Shown piece after piece: positions 1 through 6,843 of a stretch of DNA of 19,851 nucleotides. Position 1 is the stretch's first letter. Each line of letters opens with the position of its first letter. Origin of the DNA: an uncultured Pseudomonadota bacterium (lineage in GTDB: Bacteria; Pseudomonadota; Gammaproteobacteria; Steroidobacterales; Steroidobacteraceae); assembly GCA_903910215.1 (NCBI GenBank), contig CAIVYV010000081.1, positions 1-19,851 on the forward strand, read 5' to 3'. The notes below the pieces were generated by a model that saw nothing but the letters and a program-made list of their open reading frames with translations, did not search any database and was not told the DNA's origin. The translations under genes and the position numbers were made by a program.

Positions 1-270
1 AACGCCGTGTTGTTGTGGTTTGCGTATTTCGTCGTCTATCCGCGGTTTGCCGGCGGCGACATGAACCGACTCGCGATGAACGATCTGGCGGCCAATCTCG
101 CTGCAGTCGTAATTTCGGGTTATTTTTTCTACGGAACGGGAACGCGTTTCGACTTCCTCGTGCTGGAAGTGGGTTGGTTCGGCTTTACGGTGGCGAGCTT
201 CCTGTTGATGGAGTTGCCACTCTTCGTCTGGTACGCGCGTCGCTACGGGTTGTTTCGCTCGTCCGATTGA
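1..270 (+). CDS. Unrecognised small membrane protein, 5' end outside or at window edge
   Basis: The frame is open from the first base of the window to a TGA at 268-270 and gives about 89 residues. The protein is strongly hydrophobic: part of a membrane segment at the start (LLWFAYFVVY), a second around AANLAAVVISGYFFYG, and a third around FGFTVASFLLMELPLFVWYA. It ends in a basic cytoplasmic-type tail (ARRYGLFRSSD). A GTG at position 7 or an ATG at 61 could be starts, but both would cut into or remove the first hydrophobic stretch, so I treat the gene as truncated by the window edge. Its last 28 bases overlap the end of aroE, which is convergent. I do not recognise the family. Its reality rests on clean amphipathic and hydrophobic patterning and on its position outside any other gene. 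Confidence 0.55.
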   Translation, partial: NAVLLWFAYFVVYPRFAGGDMNRLAMNDLAANLAAVVISGYFFYGTGTRFDFLVLEVGWFGFTVASFLLMELPLFVWYARRYGLFRSSD

Positions 271-1124
271 CTCAGTAGGCGACGGACCTCTGTCGTCTCC
301 GGTCTAACGCTGCGCCACAGCCAGAAAGCTTCCGCTGCCTGCTCGACCAACATCCCGATGCCGTCATGCGTTCGCGCAGCGCCGTGCTGCTGCGCCCAGC
401 GGGAGAAAGGCGTTCCTTGAGTCGCATAACCCAGATCATAGGCATCGGTATGCCGTCCAATGATGACCGGATCGACGGTGGGCGTTGCGTTCTGCAAGCC
501 GAGCGAGGTGGCGTGGATGACAATATCGAACGGTTCGCGCAGCTCTTCCATACGACACGCGGAAAGCGAGACGCTTTCAGAGATAGCGGTGTTACGAAAC
601 GATTCGATCAGATCTTCGGCTCGCGCAAGGTTCCGATTGGCGATGACGAGCTTGCTAGGATGCTGCGCGAGTAGAGGGCCTGCGATGCCGCGCGTCGCAC
701 CGCCTGCGCCCAATATCAGCACGGATCGGCCGGTGACATCGATATCGAGATAGCGCAGATCGGCGACGAGGCCTGCACCATCGGTATTGTCACCGCGCAA
801 CCTCCCATCCGGCAGCGCAATCAAAGTATTCACGGCTCCGGCGAGTTTGGCGCGTTCGGTCAGCTCTTGGGTCAGAGTGACAATCGCTTCCTTGTGGGGA
901 ACGGTGACGTTCAGACCGCGCACGCCTTCCCGAAACAGCGCCTGTACACGAGTAACCAGTTCGTTCGGTGCGATGTCGAAGCGTTCGTAAACTAGGTGTT
1001 GCCGTGTCGCTCTGGCGAATTCACTGTGGATGAGGGGTGAACGACTGTGCGAGATCGGATGGCCAATCACTCCGTATCGATCAGGCAGTGTCTCCATCCG
1101 GCTCTCTTGCATGGCAACGATCAT
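243..1124 (-). CDS. aroE: Shikimate dehydrogenase (NADP+)
   Basis: AroE reduces 3-dehydroshikimate to shikimate with NADPH in the cytosolic shikimate pathway to chorismate and aromatic amino acids. Numbered from the ATG at 1124, the substrate-binding motif SHSRSP lies at about 25-30, the NVTVPHK motif carries the catalytic Lys78, and the NTDG motif carries the catalytic Asp115. The Rossmann glycine motif GAGGATRG is at 139-146 and is followed by the NADP-binding NRN at about 163-165. The C-terminal GIGMLVEQAAEAF signature is intact. At 293 aa it is slightly longer than the usual ~270-275. In-frame ATGs at 1124, 1112 and 1097 are all possible starts: the first overlaps the rlmJ stop as ATGA, while the third fits the family N-terminus best (METLPDRYGVIG). 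It is the last gene of the dprA-smg-topA-rlmJ-aroE run. The 3' end overlaps the convergent membrane-protein gene by 28 bases. Confidence 0.96.
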   Translation of the reverse strand: MIVAMQESRMETLPDRYGVIGHPISHSRSPLIHSEFARATRQHLVYERFDIAPNELVTRVQALFREGVRGLNVTVPHKEAIVTLTQELTERAKLAGAVNTLIALPDGRLRGDNTDGAGLVADLRYLDIDVTGRSVLILGAGGATRGIAGPLLAQHPSKLVIANRNLARAEDLIESFRNTAISESVSLSACRMEELREPFDIVIHATSLGLQNATPTVDPVIIGRHTDAYDLGYATQGTPFSRWAQQHGAARTHDGIGMLVEQAAEAFWLWRSVRPETTEVRRLLSQSDERNNP

Positions 1125-1134
1125 GGCAACGATC
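1110..1134. repeat. Perfect 12-bp tandem duplication at the rlmJ/aroE junction
   Basis: The 12-mer atggcaacgatc occurs twice head to tail at 1111-1122 and 1123-1134, and the preceding c at 1110 matches the last base of the first copy. On the minus strand each copy supplies an ATG in the aroE frame (at 1124 and 1112). The junction of the two copies makes the TGA that ends rlmJ. Confidence 0.95.
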
Positions 1135-1990
1135 TTACGGCGGCTCCGCCGGTGCGCTCAGTATCGAGCACCTCGCGCAGGATCGGTAGCCAAATAGCCA
1201 TCTGTTCATCGAGCTGCCAGGGAGGATTGAGTATCAACATGCCTGAGCCGTTGAGACCGACCCGGGAGTCAGGCGGATGAACCCACAATTCACTGCTAAT
1301 TGCTGGCGTACGCGCCTCGTCGGGCGGCTTCGGCAGGCGCGAGATCAGTCGACTACGCCACTCATTTGTATCGCGCTCGTGCTTGATCGGATACCAGATA
1401 GCCACGACCGCATTTGGTAAACGACGGAGCGTCTCGCAGGCGGTGGCCTCGACTGCGCGAAAATCGGCAGTCGTGTCTTCATAGGGAGGGTCGATCACGA
1501 CCAGGGCGCGCCTCTCCGAATTCGGCAGCCAATGTCGAATTCTTTGATAGCCATCTGCACATTCGGCGGTAAGCCGTCCTGCATCACGCGGCAAGAGTCG
1601 ATGTAACGCAGCGTGTTCCTCTGCCTGCGTCTCGATGAATACGGCCCGATCCTGCGGACGAATCGCGGCCAGTGCGATCAGCGGCGAACCCGGATAGGCG
1701 CGGCGCGAAGATCGTTCGCGCCGGATGGCTTTGACGGTATCGAGGTAGTCCTGGATCTCTGTCGGCCAGTTGCCGCGCGTGGCCGCTTCGAGCAGTGCGA
1801 TACCGCCATTGGATTCTGCCGTCTTGCGTGCGCCTTCACTCTGTAGGTCGTAAAGCCCACGACCGGCGTGGGTGTCGAGCAGCAGAAAGCCTTTGTCTTT
1901 GCGCGATAGCGCCCGAATCAATGCGAGTAGCGTGACGTGCTTGTGCACGTCTGCAAAGTTACCCGCATGGAATACGTGTCGGTATTTCAC
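1121..1990 (-). CDS. rlmJ: 23S rRNA (adenine(2030)-N6)-methyltransferase
   Basis: RlmJ (COG2961, formerly YhiR) methylates N6 of A2030 in the peptidyl-transferase region of 23S rRNA, using S-adenosylmethionine. The N-terminus YRHVFHAGNFADVHKH matches the family signature, followed by LLLDTHAGRGLY (about 36-47, SAM-binding) and the N6-adenine methyltransferase catalytic motif DPPY at 167-170. At 289 aa it is close to the usual ~280. The start is a GTG at 1990 that overlaps the topA stop as GTGA, so translation is probably coupled to topA. No better start exists, because the family N-terminus begins right there. The stop TGA lies inside the 12-bp tandem duplication shared with the aroE start. 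The E. coli protein was once linked to use of extracellular DNA as a nutrient, so the shared operon with dprA is suggestive but does not prove a link. Confidence 0.95.
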   Translation of the reverse strand: MKYRHVFHAGNFADVHKHVTLLALIRALSRKDKGFLLLDTHAGRGLYDLQSEGARKTAESNGGIALLEAATRGNWPTEIQDYLDTVKAIRRERSSRRAYPGSPLIALAAIRPQDRAVFIETQAEEHAALHRLLPRDAGRLTAECADGYQRIRHWLPNSERRALVVIDPPYEDTTADFRAVEATACETLRRLPNAVVAIWYPIKHERDTNEWRSRLISRLPKPPDEARTPAISSELWVHPPDSRVGLNGSGMLILNPPWQLDEQMAIWLPILREVLDTERTGGAAVRSLP

Positions 1991-4500
1991 GCCTCAGTAG
2001 AAGCGGGTTTTTTGGATTTTGCTTTGGCCTTGGCTTTTTTGGGCGCCTTAGCCTTGGCCTTTGCTTTGGCTTTGGGCTTCGCCTCAGCTTTCGGCTTAGC
2101 TTCGGCTTTGGGCTTTGCGGCAGGTGTCTTCTTCTTGGCAAAGCGTCCGCGGCCGGGTCGCTGCGGAGCGGCGGCCAGAAGTTCACGGCACTCGTCGAGG
2201 GTCAGTGTCTTCGGGTCGCGGTCTTTTGGAATACGCGCGTTGCGCAGTTTGTCTGTGATGTACGGACCGTAGCGTCCGTTCAACACTTGAATATCGTCGA
2301 TGCCGAAGTCCTGGATGATGCGATTAGCATCAGCGAGCTTCTTGGCTTCGACCACTTCGATCGCGCGCTCGAGCGTGATGGTGTATGGATCGTCTTCCTT
2401 CAGAGAAGCGTATTTGCTGCCGTATTTGATGTACGGACCGAAGCGACCAATATTCGCCTCGAGCGTTTCGCCTTCGGCATTTGCGCCGAGCTTACGCGGC
2501 AATTGGAACAGCTGCAGACCATCGGCGAGCGTGATGGTGTCCATCCTCTGACCGGGGCGCAGTCCCGCAAAGCGCGGCTTCTCTTCGTCGTCGCGAGTGC
2601 CGATCTGTACAAAGGGGCCGAAACGGCCCATCCGAACCGAGACGGGCTTGCCGCTCACCGGATCCGTGCCAAGCTCGCGCGCCTGTGCGGCTTCGTCACG
2701 AGAGACGTTCTTTTCCGTGTGATCGATCAGGTCGACGAAAGGCTGCCAGAATTTCTGCAGTGGCTCGGTCCACGGCTCTTCGCCGCGCGAGACGGCATCG
2801 AGCTCATCTTCCATCGCCGCAGTGAAGCCGTAATCGACGTACTTGCTGAAGTGCGTGCTCAGGAAGTTGTTGACGATCTTGCCAATGTCGGTAGCGATGA
2901 AGCGCCTACCGTCCATATCGACGTATTCGCGATCTTTCAGGGTCGAGATGATCGAAGCGTAGGTCGACGGACGACCGATACCATGTTCTTCGAGCGCCTT
3001 GACGAGCGAGGCTTCGGAGTAGCGCGGCGGCGGCTCGGTGAAATGCTGCGTGCCGCGCAAGCTCACGAGATCGACGATGTCACCTTCCTGCATGGCAGGG
3101 AGGATGCGATCGTCATCATCGTCGGCTGCATCGTCCTGACCTTCGAGATAGACGGCAATGAAGCCCGGCTTGACCAAGGTCGAGCCATTGGCGCGAAACA
3201 GGTTTCGATCCGTCCCTTCTTTGCTGGCGAGCAGATCGATGGCTACCGTATCAAAGACCGCGTGGGTCATCTGACAGGCAACCGCTCGTTTCCAGATGAG
3301 CGCATAGAGTTTCTGAAGGTCGGCATCGATGCGACCCTCGAGCATTTGCGGCAATACGGCCGCAGAAGTCGGACGAATGGCTTCGTGCGCCTCTTGGGCA
3401 TTGCGTGATTTGTTCTTGAAGAAGCGCGCGGCTTCCGGCAACGACTCGTCGCCGTAGACTTTGCCGATGACTTGGCGAATTTCACCGATCGCCTCGTTGG
3501 CGAGGTTTACCGCATCGGTACGCATGTAGGTGATGAGACCCACGGCGCCCTCGCCGTAGTCGACACCTTCGTAAAGTTGTTGAGCGAGTCGCATCGTGCG
3601 CTGCGCCGAGTAACCCAGTTTGCGCGCCGCTTCTTGTTGCAGCGTTGAAGTGGTGAACGGCGGCGCGGGATGTCGATTGCGTTGCTTACGATCGATGCTG
3701 ATGACGCTCAGTTTGCCGGGCGGCGCGAGACGGGGCGTTTCCCCTTCGGTCGTCGCCTTGGTCTGGCCGGCACCGGTTGCTGCGAGCAGCGCGGCTTCGA
3801 CTTCATTTGCGGATGTCGCATCGCTGAAAGAAAACTGTTCGACCTTGCGTCCGCCGAACTCGACGAGTTTGAGCGGAAAGCTTTGTTCGCCGCGCTGACC
3901 GAACGCATCGAGCGTCCAATATTCGCGCGGGACGAAAGCCTGAATCTCGGCCTCACGCTCGCAGATCATGCGCAGTGCGGGGCTCTGTACACGACCGGCC
4001 GATAAGCCACGACGAACTTTCTTCCAAAGCAGCGGCGACAGATTGAAACCGACGAGATAGTCGAGGGCGCGCCGCGCCTGTTGTGCGTTGACGAGGTCGA
4101 GTGACAGGTCGCGCGGCTCTTCGATGGCCTGGCGAACGGCGTTCTTCGTGATTTCGTAGAACGCGACGCGATGCACCGTCTTGCCCTCGAGGGCGCCGCG
4201 ATCGTTCAGCAGTTCACGCAAGTGCCAGGAAATCGCTTCGCCCTCGCGGTCCGGGTCAGTTGCGAGATAAAGTGATTTGGCTTTCTTCAGCGCTTTGGAG
4301 ATCGCCTCGACATGTCGCTCATTACGTTCGATCACGTCGTACTTCATCGCGAATTGCCGCGAAGGATCGACCGCCCCTTCTTTGGGCACGAGATCGCGCA
4401 CGTGACCATACGACGCAAGTACCTCGAAATCATTACCGAGGTATTTTTTGATGGTCTTGGCTTTCGCCGGTGATTCGACGATGACGAGATTTTGGGCCAT
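1987..4500 (-). CDS. topA: DNA topoisomerase I (type IA), zinc-ribbon-free form with basic tail
   Basis: TopA relaxes negatively supercoiled DNA by a single-strand break and a 5'-phosphotyrosine intermediate. The N-terminal Toprim domain shows VESPAKAKTI (Glu9) and the acidic triad TDPDREGE (Asp82, Asp84, Glu86). The active-site GLITYMRTD places the nucleophile at Tyr325. After the cleavage core (to about 600), the C-terminus has no Cys-rich zinc ribbons, unlike the E. coli enzyme (865 aa). It carries three Toprim-C-type repeats with GRFGPF/GRFGPY/GRYGPY signatures at about 624, 685 and 742. Residues ~788-837 form a Lys/Ala/Pro tail resembling histone H1. Length is 837 aa. The ATG at 4500 is preceded by a GGAAG ribosome-binding site. 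It lies 38 nt after smg and overlaps rlmJ by 4 nt. A small GACGG/CCGTC hairpin (4522-4536) sits in the smg-topA gap. Confidence 0.98.
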   Translation of the reverse strand: MAQNLVIVESPAKAKTIKKYLGNDFEVLASYGHVRDLVPKEGAVDPSRQFAMKYDVIERNERHVEAISKALKKAKSLYLATDPDREGEAISWHLRELLNDRGALEGKTVHRVAFYEITKNAVRQAIEEPRDLSLDLVNAQQARRALDYLVGFNLSPLLWKKVRRGLSAGRVQSPALRMICEREAEIQAFVPREYWTLDAFGQRGEQSFPLKLVEFGGRKVEQFSFSDATSANEVEAALLAATGAGQTKATTEGETPRLAPPGKLSVISIDRKQRNRHPAPPFTTSTLQQEAARKLGYSAQRTMRLAQQLYEGVDYGEGAVGLITYMRTDAVNLANEAIGEIRQVIGKVYGDESLPEAARFFKNKSRNAQEAHEAIRPTSAAVLPQMLEGRIDADLQKLYALIWKRAVACQMTHAVFDTVAIDLLASKEGTDRNLFRANGSTLVKPGFIAVYLEGQDDAADDDDDRILPAMQEGDIVDLVSLRGTQHFTEPPPRYSEASLVKALEEHGIGRPSTYASIISTLKDREYVDMDGRRFIATDIGKIVNNFLSTHFSKYVDYGFTAAMEDELDAVSRGEEPWTEPLQKFWQPFVDLIDHTEKNVSRDEAAQARELGTDPVSGKPVSVRMGRFGPFVQIGTRDDEEKPRFAGLRPGQRMDTITLADGLQLFQLPRKLGANAEGETLEANIGRFGPYIKYGSKYASLKEDDPYTITLERAIEVVEAKKLADANRIIQDFGIDDIQVLNGRYGPYITDKLRNARIPKDRDPKTLTLDECRELLAAAPQRPGRGRFAKKKTPAAKPKAEAKPKAEAKPKAKAKAKAKAPKKAKAKAKSKKPASTEA
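1990..2139 (-). repeat. Degenerate codon repeat encoding the Lys/Ala/Pro-rich TopA tail
   Basis: This stretch encodes the last ~50 residues of TopA, built from short repeated units such as KPKAEA (twice in a row) and KAKA/KAKAK. The DNA consists of imperfect repeats of the type ctttggcttt/ccttggc on the plus strand. Such low-complexity basic tails bind DNA non-specifically in other proteins. Here that role is inferred. Confidence 0.8.
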
Positions 4501-4538
4501 GTCTTCCGTGGACTATTTTGAGACGGTGTCGCCGTCGG

Positions 4539-5030
4539 TCAGTGGGGCCGTTCCGGCGGCAGATCGAACACGAGATCTTCCATGCGTGAGCAGGCGAGTT
4601 CCTGTCCGGGTTGGCTCGAGAGCACCATCAGCACGACCCACTTGAGTTGGTCGACATCCAGTTCCGAACCGTCGAGCGCCAGCAAGCGCTCGATGACAAT
4701 TTCACGTTGCTGAGCTGACAGGATGCCGGTGCGCTCCAGTTCGAAGAGGTACCCACGGCACTCTGCCGGCAGGTGCGTGCTCTCCGCATCGGTATAGATA
4801 CGCAAGGCTCGTGGACCCGTGTCGTGCAGCTCCGGTCGATCCCGTTCGCAAGCGAGGTCGGCCAGCCAATCGAGTGCTCGTTCGACACTCGCGCCATCGA
4901 AGCCCGCCTGTTCGAGGTCCTGCGCGAGCGCCTCGCGCTCGGGGACTTCCGGGTCGTCGGCCAGCATGTAGCGATCGAACACATAAATAAGGATGTCCAG
5001 AACGCTGCCGGTGTCGGGGGTTTGGGTCAT
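4539..5030 (-). CDS. smg: Smg family protein (DUF494)
   Basis: This is a conserved cytosolic protein of unknown molecular function, usually encoded between dprA and topA in gamma- and betaproteobacteria. From the ATG at 5030 it has 163 aa (E. coli Smg is about 157) and shows the family features: the N-terminal helix VLDILIYVFDRYM, the acidic EALAQDLEQAGFD segment, the central ALRIYTDAE and CRGYLFELE motifs, and the conserved REIVIERLLALD and DQLKWVVLMVL helices. An upstream in-frame ATG at 5096 would add 22 residues that do not match the family and would run into dprA. The ATG at 5030 leaves a 25-nt gap after the dprA stop. No strong ribosome-binding site is visible, so translation may depend on dprA. 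Confidence 0.9.
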   Translation of the reverse strand: MTQTPDTGSVLDILIYVFDRYMLADDPEVPEREALAQDLEQAGFDGASVERALDWLADLACERDRPELHDTGPRALRIYTDAESTHLPAECRGYLFELERTGILSAQQREIVIERLLALDGSELDVDQLKWVVLMVLSSQPGQELACSRMEDLVFDLPPERPH

Positions 5031-5055
5031 GAATCCGGGGTCAGGGCAGTTGGGG

Positions 5056-6168
5056 TTAAAGACGAAAATACCGGCCGCGGGCGTCGGATGCGGCACGCCC
5101 CTGAAGTTCCAGGGTGAGGAGCAGGGACGCTACAGATGTGCTGGAGAGGCCGGTGCTCGCGATGAGCGCATCGAGGCTCGTGGGCTCGAAGCCGAGCGCA
5201 TCTAACAGGATTTCCGAAGGGTTGTCCAACCGCGGCGCCCTCTCTCGGGGGGGTTCGGAGGGGCCAAGGTTATCCCCATCTTTTTGATTTAATTGGATAT
5301 TTTTAAGTTCGGACAGAACATCATCGGCGCATTCGACCAGGGTTGCCCCTTGGCGGAGGAGTTGATGACAGCCGCGAGAGAGGGGGCTGTGGATGGATCC
5401 CGGGATGGCGAACACTTCCCGGCCTTGTTCCGCAGCGTATCGCGCCGTGACCAGAGAGCCACTGCGAGCGGCGGCTTCGACGACGAGGACACCGACTGAT
5501 AGACCGCTGATCAGTCGGTTACGACGGGGAAAGTGCGAGGCTAGCGGCGGTGTTCCCGGTGGAAATTCGCTGACCAGGGCGCCGGATGTTGCGATGCCGG
5601 CCGCGAGGTCGGCGTGTCGTTCTGGATAGATGCGATCGAGCCCGCAAGCGCAGACGGCAACGGTCTTTCCGCCCGCGAGCAGCGCCGCGCGATGTCCGGC
5701 GGCATCGATGCCGAGCGCAAGTCCGCTCGTGACGACGAGCCCCAAGGAGGCGAAGTGGAACGCGAAGTCACGCGCTGTGCGCTCGCCTAGCGCCGTCGGA
5801 TGGCGGCTACCGATGACGGCGAGTTGGGCCGCGGCAAGGACGGCTGGATCGCCCCGAACGAAAAGGACGGTCGGTGCGTGATCAATGGTCATTAATAAGG
5901 AGGGGTAGCTTGGGTTGTCGGGCGCGACGAGTTGCAGACCGTGTTTTTCGATCGCGGCCAAATCGTCATCGACCGCGGTGATTTTCGGGCTCGATAGCGC
6001 TTTTTGTGTGGAGGCGGGCCAGCCGAGATCGCGCCAAACGGACGGCGGCGCCCGGCGAGCATCGTCGAAGGAACGGATGCCAGCTTCACGGGCGGCTAGC
6101 CAGCGATGGGCGTGCATGCCGGGAAGCCGCGCCCAACGACAGAGATCGGCGATGTCTGGGGAATGCAT
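5056..6168 (-). CDS. dprA: DNA-processing protein DprA (Smf)
   Basis: DprA binds incoming single-stranded DNA during natural transformation and loads RecA on it. From the ATG at 6168 the protein has 370 aa, like other proteobacterial DprA. A SAM/HhH-like N-terminal region (to ~75) is followed by the Rossmann-type core with AVIGSRHPT (117-125), VTSGLALGIDAAGHRAAL (146-163), FPRRNRLISGLS (213-224) and ARSGSLVTARYA (234-245). A C-terminal winged-helix domain covers about 315-370. Between them an AT-rich linker (KNIQLNQKDGDN) differs in base composition from the rest of the gene. An earlier in-frame ATG (6246) would add 26 residues unlike the family; the chosen ATG has AAGG at a suitable distance upstream. 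It is the first gene of the minus-strand operon and is divergent from def. Competence itself is not shown by this window. Confidence 0.95.
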   Translation of the reverse strand: MHSPDIADLCRWARLPGMHAHRWLAAREAGIRSFDDARRAPPSVWRDLGWPASTQKALSSPKITAVDDDLAAIEKHGLQLVAPDNPSYPSLLMTIDHAPTVLFVRGDPAVLAAAQLAVIGSRHPTALGERTARDFAFHFASLGLVVTSGLALGIDAAGHRAALLAGGKTVAVCACGLDRIYPERHADLAAGIATSGALVSEFPPGTPPLASHFPRRNRLISGLSVGVLVVEAAARSGSLVTARYAAEQGREVFAIPGSIHSPLSRGCHQLLRQGATLVECADDVLSELKNIQLNQKDGDNLGPSEPPRERAPRLDNPSEILLDALGFEPTSLDALIASTGLSSTSVASLLLTLELQGRAASDARGRYFRL

Positions 6169-6229
6169 GCGACTGACCTTACGGTTACCCGCAGAAGGAG
6201 GCCGCGCCGGATTTGATGGCAATGTGCAC

Positions 6230-6238
6230 TGATATACT
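6230..6238 (+). promoter_or_regulatory. Extended -10 promoter element for the def operon
   Basis: TGATATACT at 6230-6238 fits the extended -10 consensus (TGnTATAAT) with one mismatch, and it sits in the 108-nt divergent gap between dprA and def. The best -35-like hexamer, TTGATG at 6213-6218, is only 14 nt upstream, which suits an extended -10 promoter that does not rely on -35. The expected transcription start is near 6245, giving a leader of about 30 nt with GGAG at 6264-6267 before the def ATG at 6277. The core is nearly palindromic (TATA), so it may also contribute to dprA transcription. I could not place a convincing separate promoter for dprA. Confidence 0.55.
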
Positions 6239-6276
6239 GCGGTCATCGCGAATAACCTTGAGCGGAGTGTCTTCGC

Positions 6277-6825
6277 ATGGCCTTGCTACCGATACTGGAA
6301 TTCCCCGATCCGCGGCTGCGTACTCGTGCGGAGCCCGTGACCGTTTTCGACGCGGTGCTCGCGAAACTGGTCGATGACATGTTCGAGACCATGTACGCCG
6401 CGCCCGGCATTGGTCTTGCGGCCTCGCAGGTGAACGTACACCGTCGCTTGCTGGTGATGGATGTCACCGAAGATCACAGCGAGCCTTTGGTGTTCATCAA
6501 TCCAGAAATTCTCGCTCGCGAGGAAGTCGGCGTGATGCAGGAGGGTTGTCTCTCCGTGCCCGGCTTCTTCGATGATGTTGAGCGTGCTCAAAGAATCAAA
6601 GTACGAGCACAAGATCGTCACGGCATCACTTTCGAGCGTGAGCTGTCAGGTCTCGCCGCGGTTTGCTTGCAGCACGAGATGGATCATCTCGAGGGTAAGC
6701 TATTTGTCGATTATCTTTCTGTTCTGAAGCGCGATCGCATACGACGCAAGTTGGAGAAAACCCAGCGTGATCGTTCGGATCGCGCGGGAGCCGACAAGGT
6801 AGCGGCTGGAGTCGGTGCGCGCTGA
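6277..6825 (+). CDS. def: Peptide deformylase
   Basis: Def removes the formyl group from the N-terminal formyl-methionine of nascent proteins at the ribosome exit. All three metal and active-site motifs are present: GIGLAASQV (44-52), EGCLSVPG with metal ligand Cys91, and QHEMDH with ligands His133 and His137 and catalytic Glu134. Length is 182 aa, slightly longer than E. coli Def (169), with a charged C-terminal extension ending in VAAGVGAR. The ATG at 6277 has GGAG 9 nt upstream and the family N-terminus (LPILEFPDPRLR). It is the first gene of the def-fmt-rsmB-DUF4390-ntrY-ntrX run. Its stop codon lies in the loop of a strong hairpin before fmt. Confidence 0.97.
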   Translation: MALLPILEFPDPRLRTRAEPVTVFDAVLAKLVDDMFETMYAAPGIGLAASQVNVHRRLLVMDVTEDHSEPLVFINPEILAREEVGVMQEGCLSVPGFFDDVERAQRIKVRAQDRHGITFERELSGLAAVCLQHEMDHLEGKLFVDYLSVLKRDRIRRKLEKTQRDRSDRAGADKVAAGVGAR

Positions 6826-6835
6826 CGCGCGCCGA
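6812..6835 (+). other. Strong GC-rich hairpin spanning the def stop codon
   Basis: Bases 6812-6821 (tcggtgcgcg) pair with 6826-6835 (cgcgcgccga) in a 10-bp stem with one G-U wobble. The 4-nt loop ctga contains the def TGA. No T-run follows, so it is not a classical intrinsic terminator. It ends 8 nt before the fmt ATG and may mask the weak fmt ribosome-binding site or act as an RNA-processing or stability element. Confidence 0.6.
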
Positions 6836-6843
6836 GACCTTCC

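Noticed and set aside
2287..3408. Long open frame (373 codons) on the plus strand opposite topA
   Set aside because: It lies wholly antisense to a clear topA with intact motifs, its product matches no family I know, and long antisense frames are common in GC-rich genes with this codon bias.
4522..4536. GACGG/CCGTC hairpin between smg and topA as a terminator
   Set aside because: The stem is only 5 bp and is not followed by a T-run, and topA lacks an obvious promoter of its own in the 38-nt gap.
5031..5096. Upstream start for smg adding 22 residues
   Set aside because: It would overlap the end of dprA, and the added residues do not match the family N-terminus, which begins at the ATG at 5030.
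6169..6246. Upstream start for dprA adding 26 residues
   Set aside because: The added sequence does not resemble DprA and would cross the promoter region of def. The ATG at 6168 has a better ribosome-binding site and gives the usual length.
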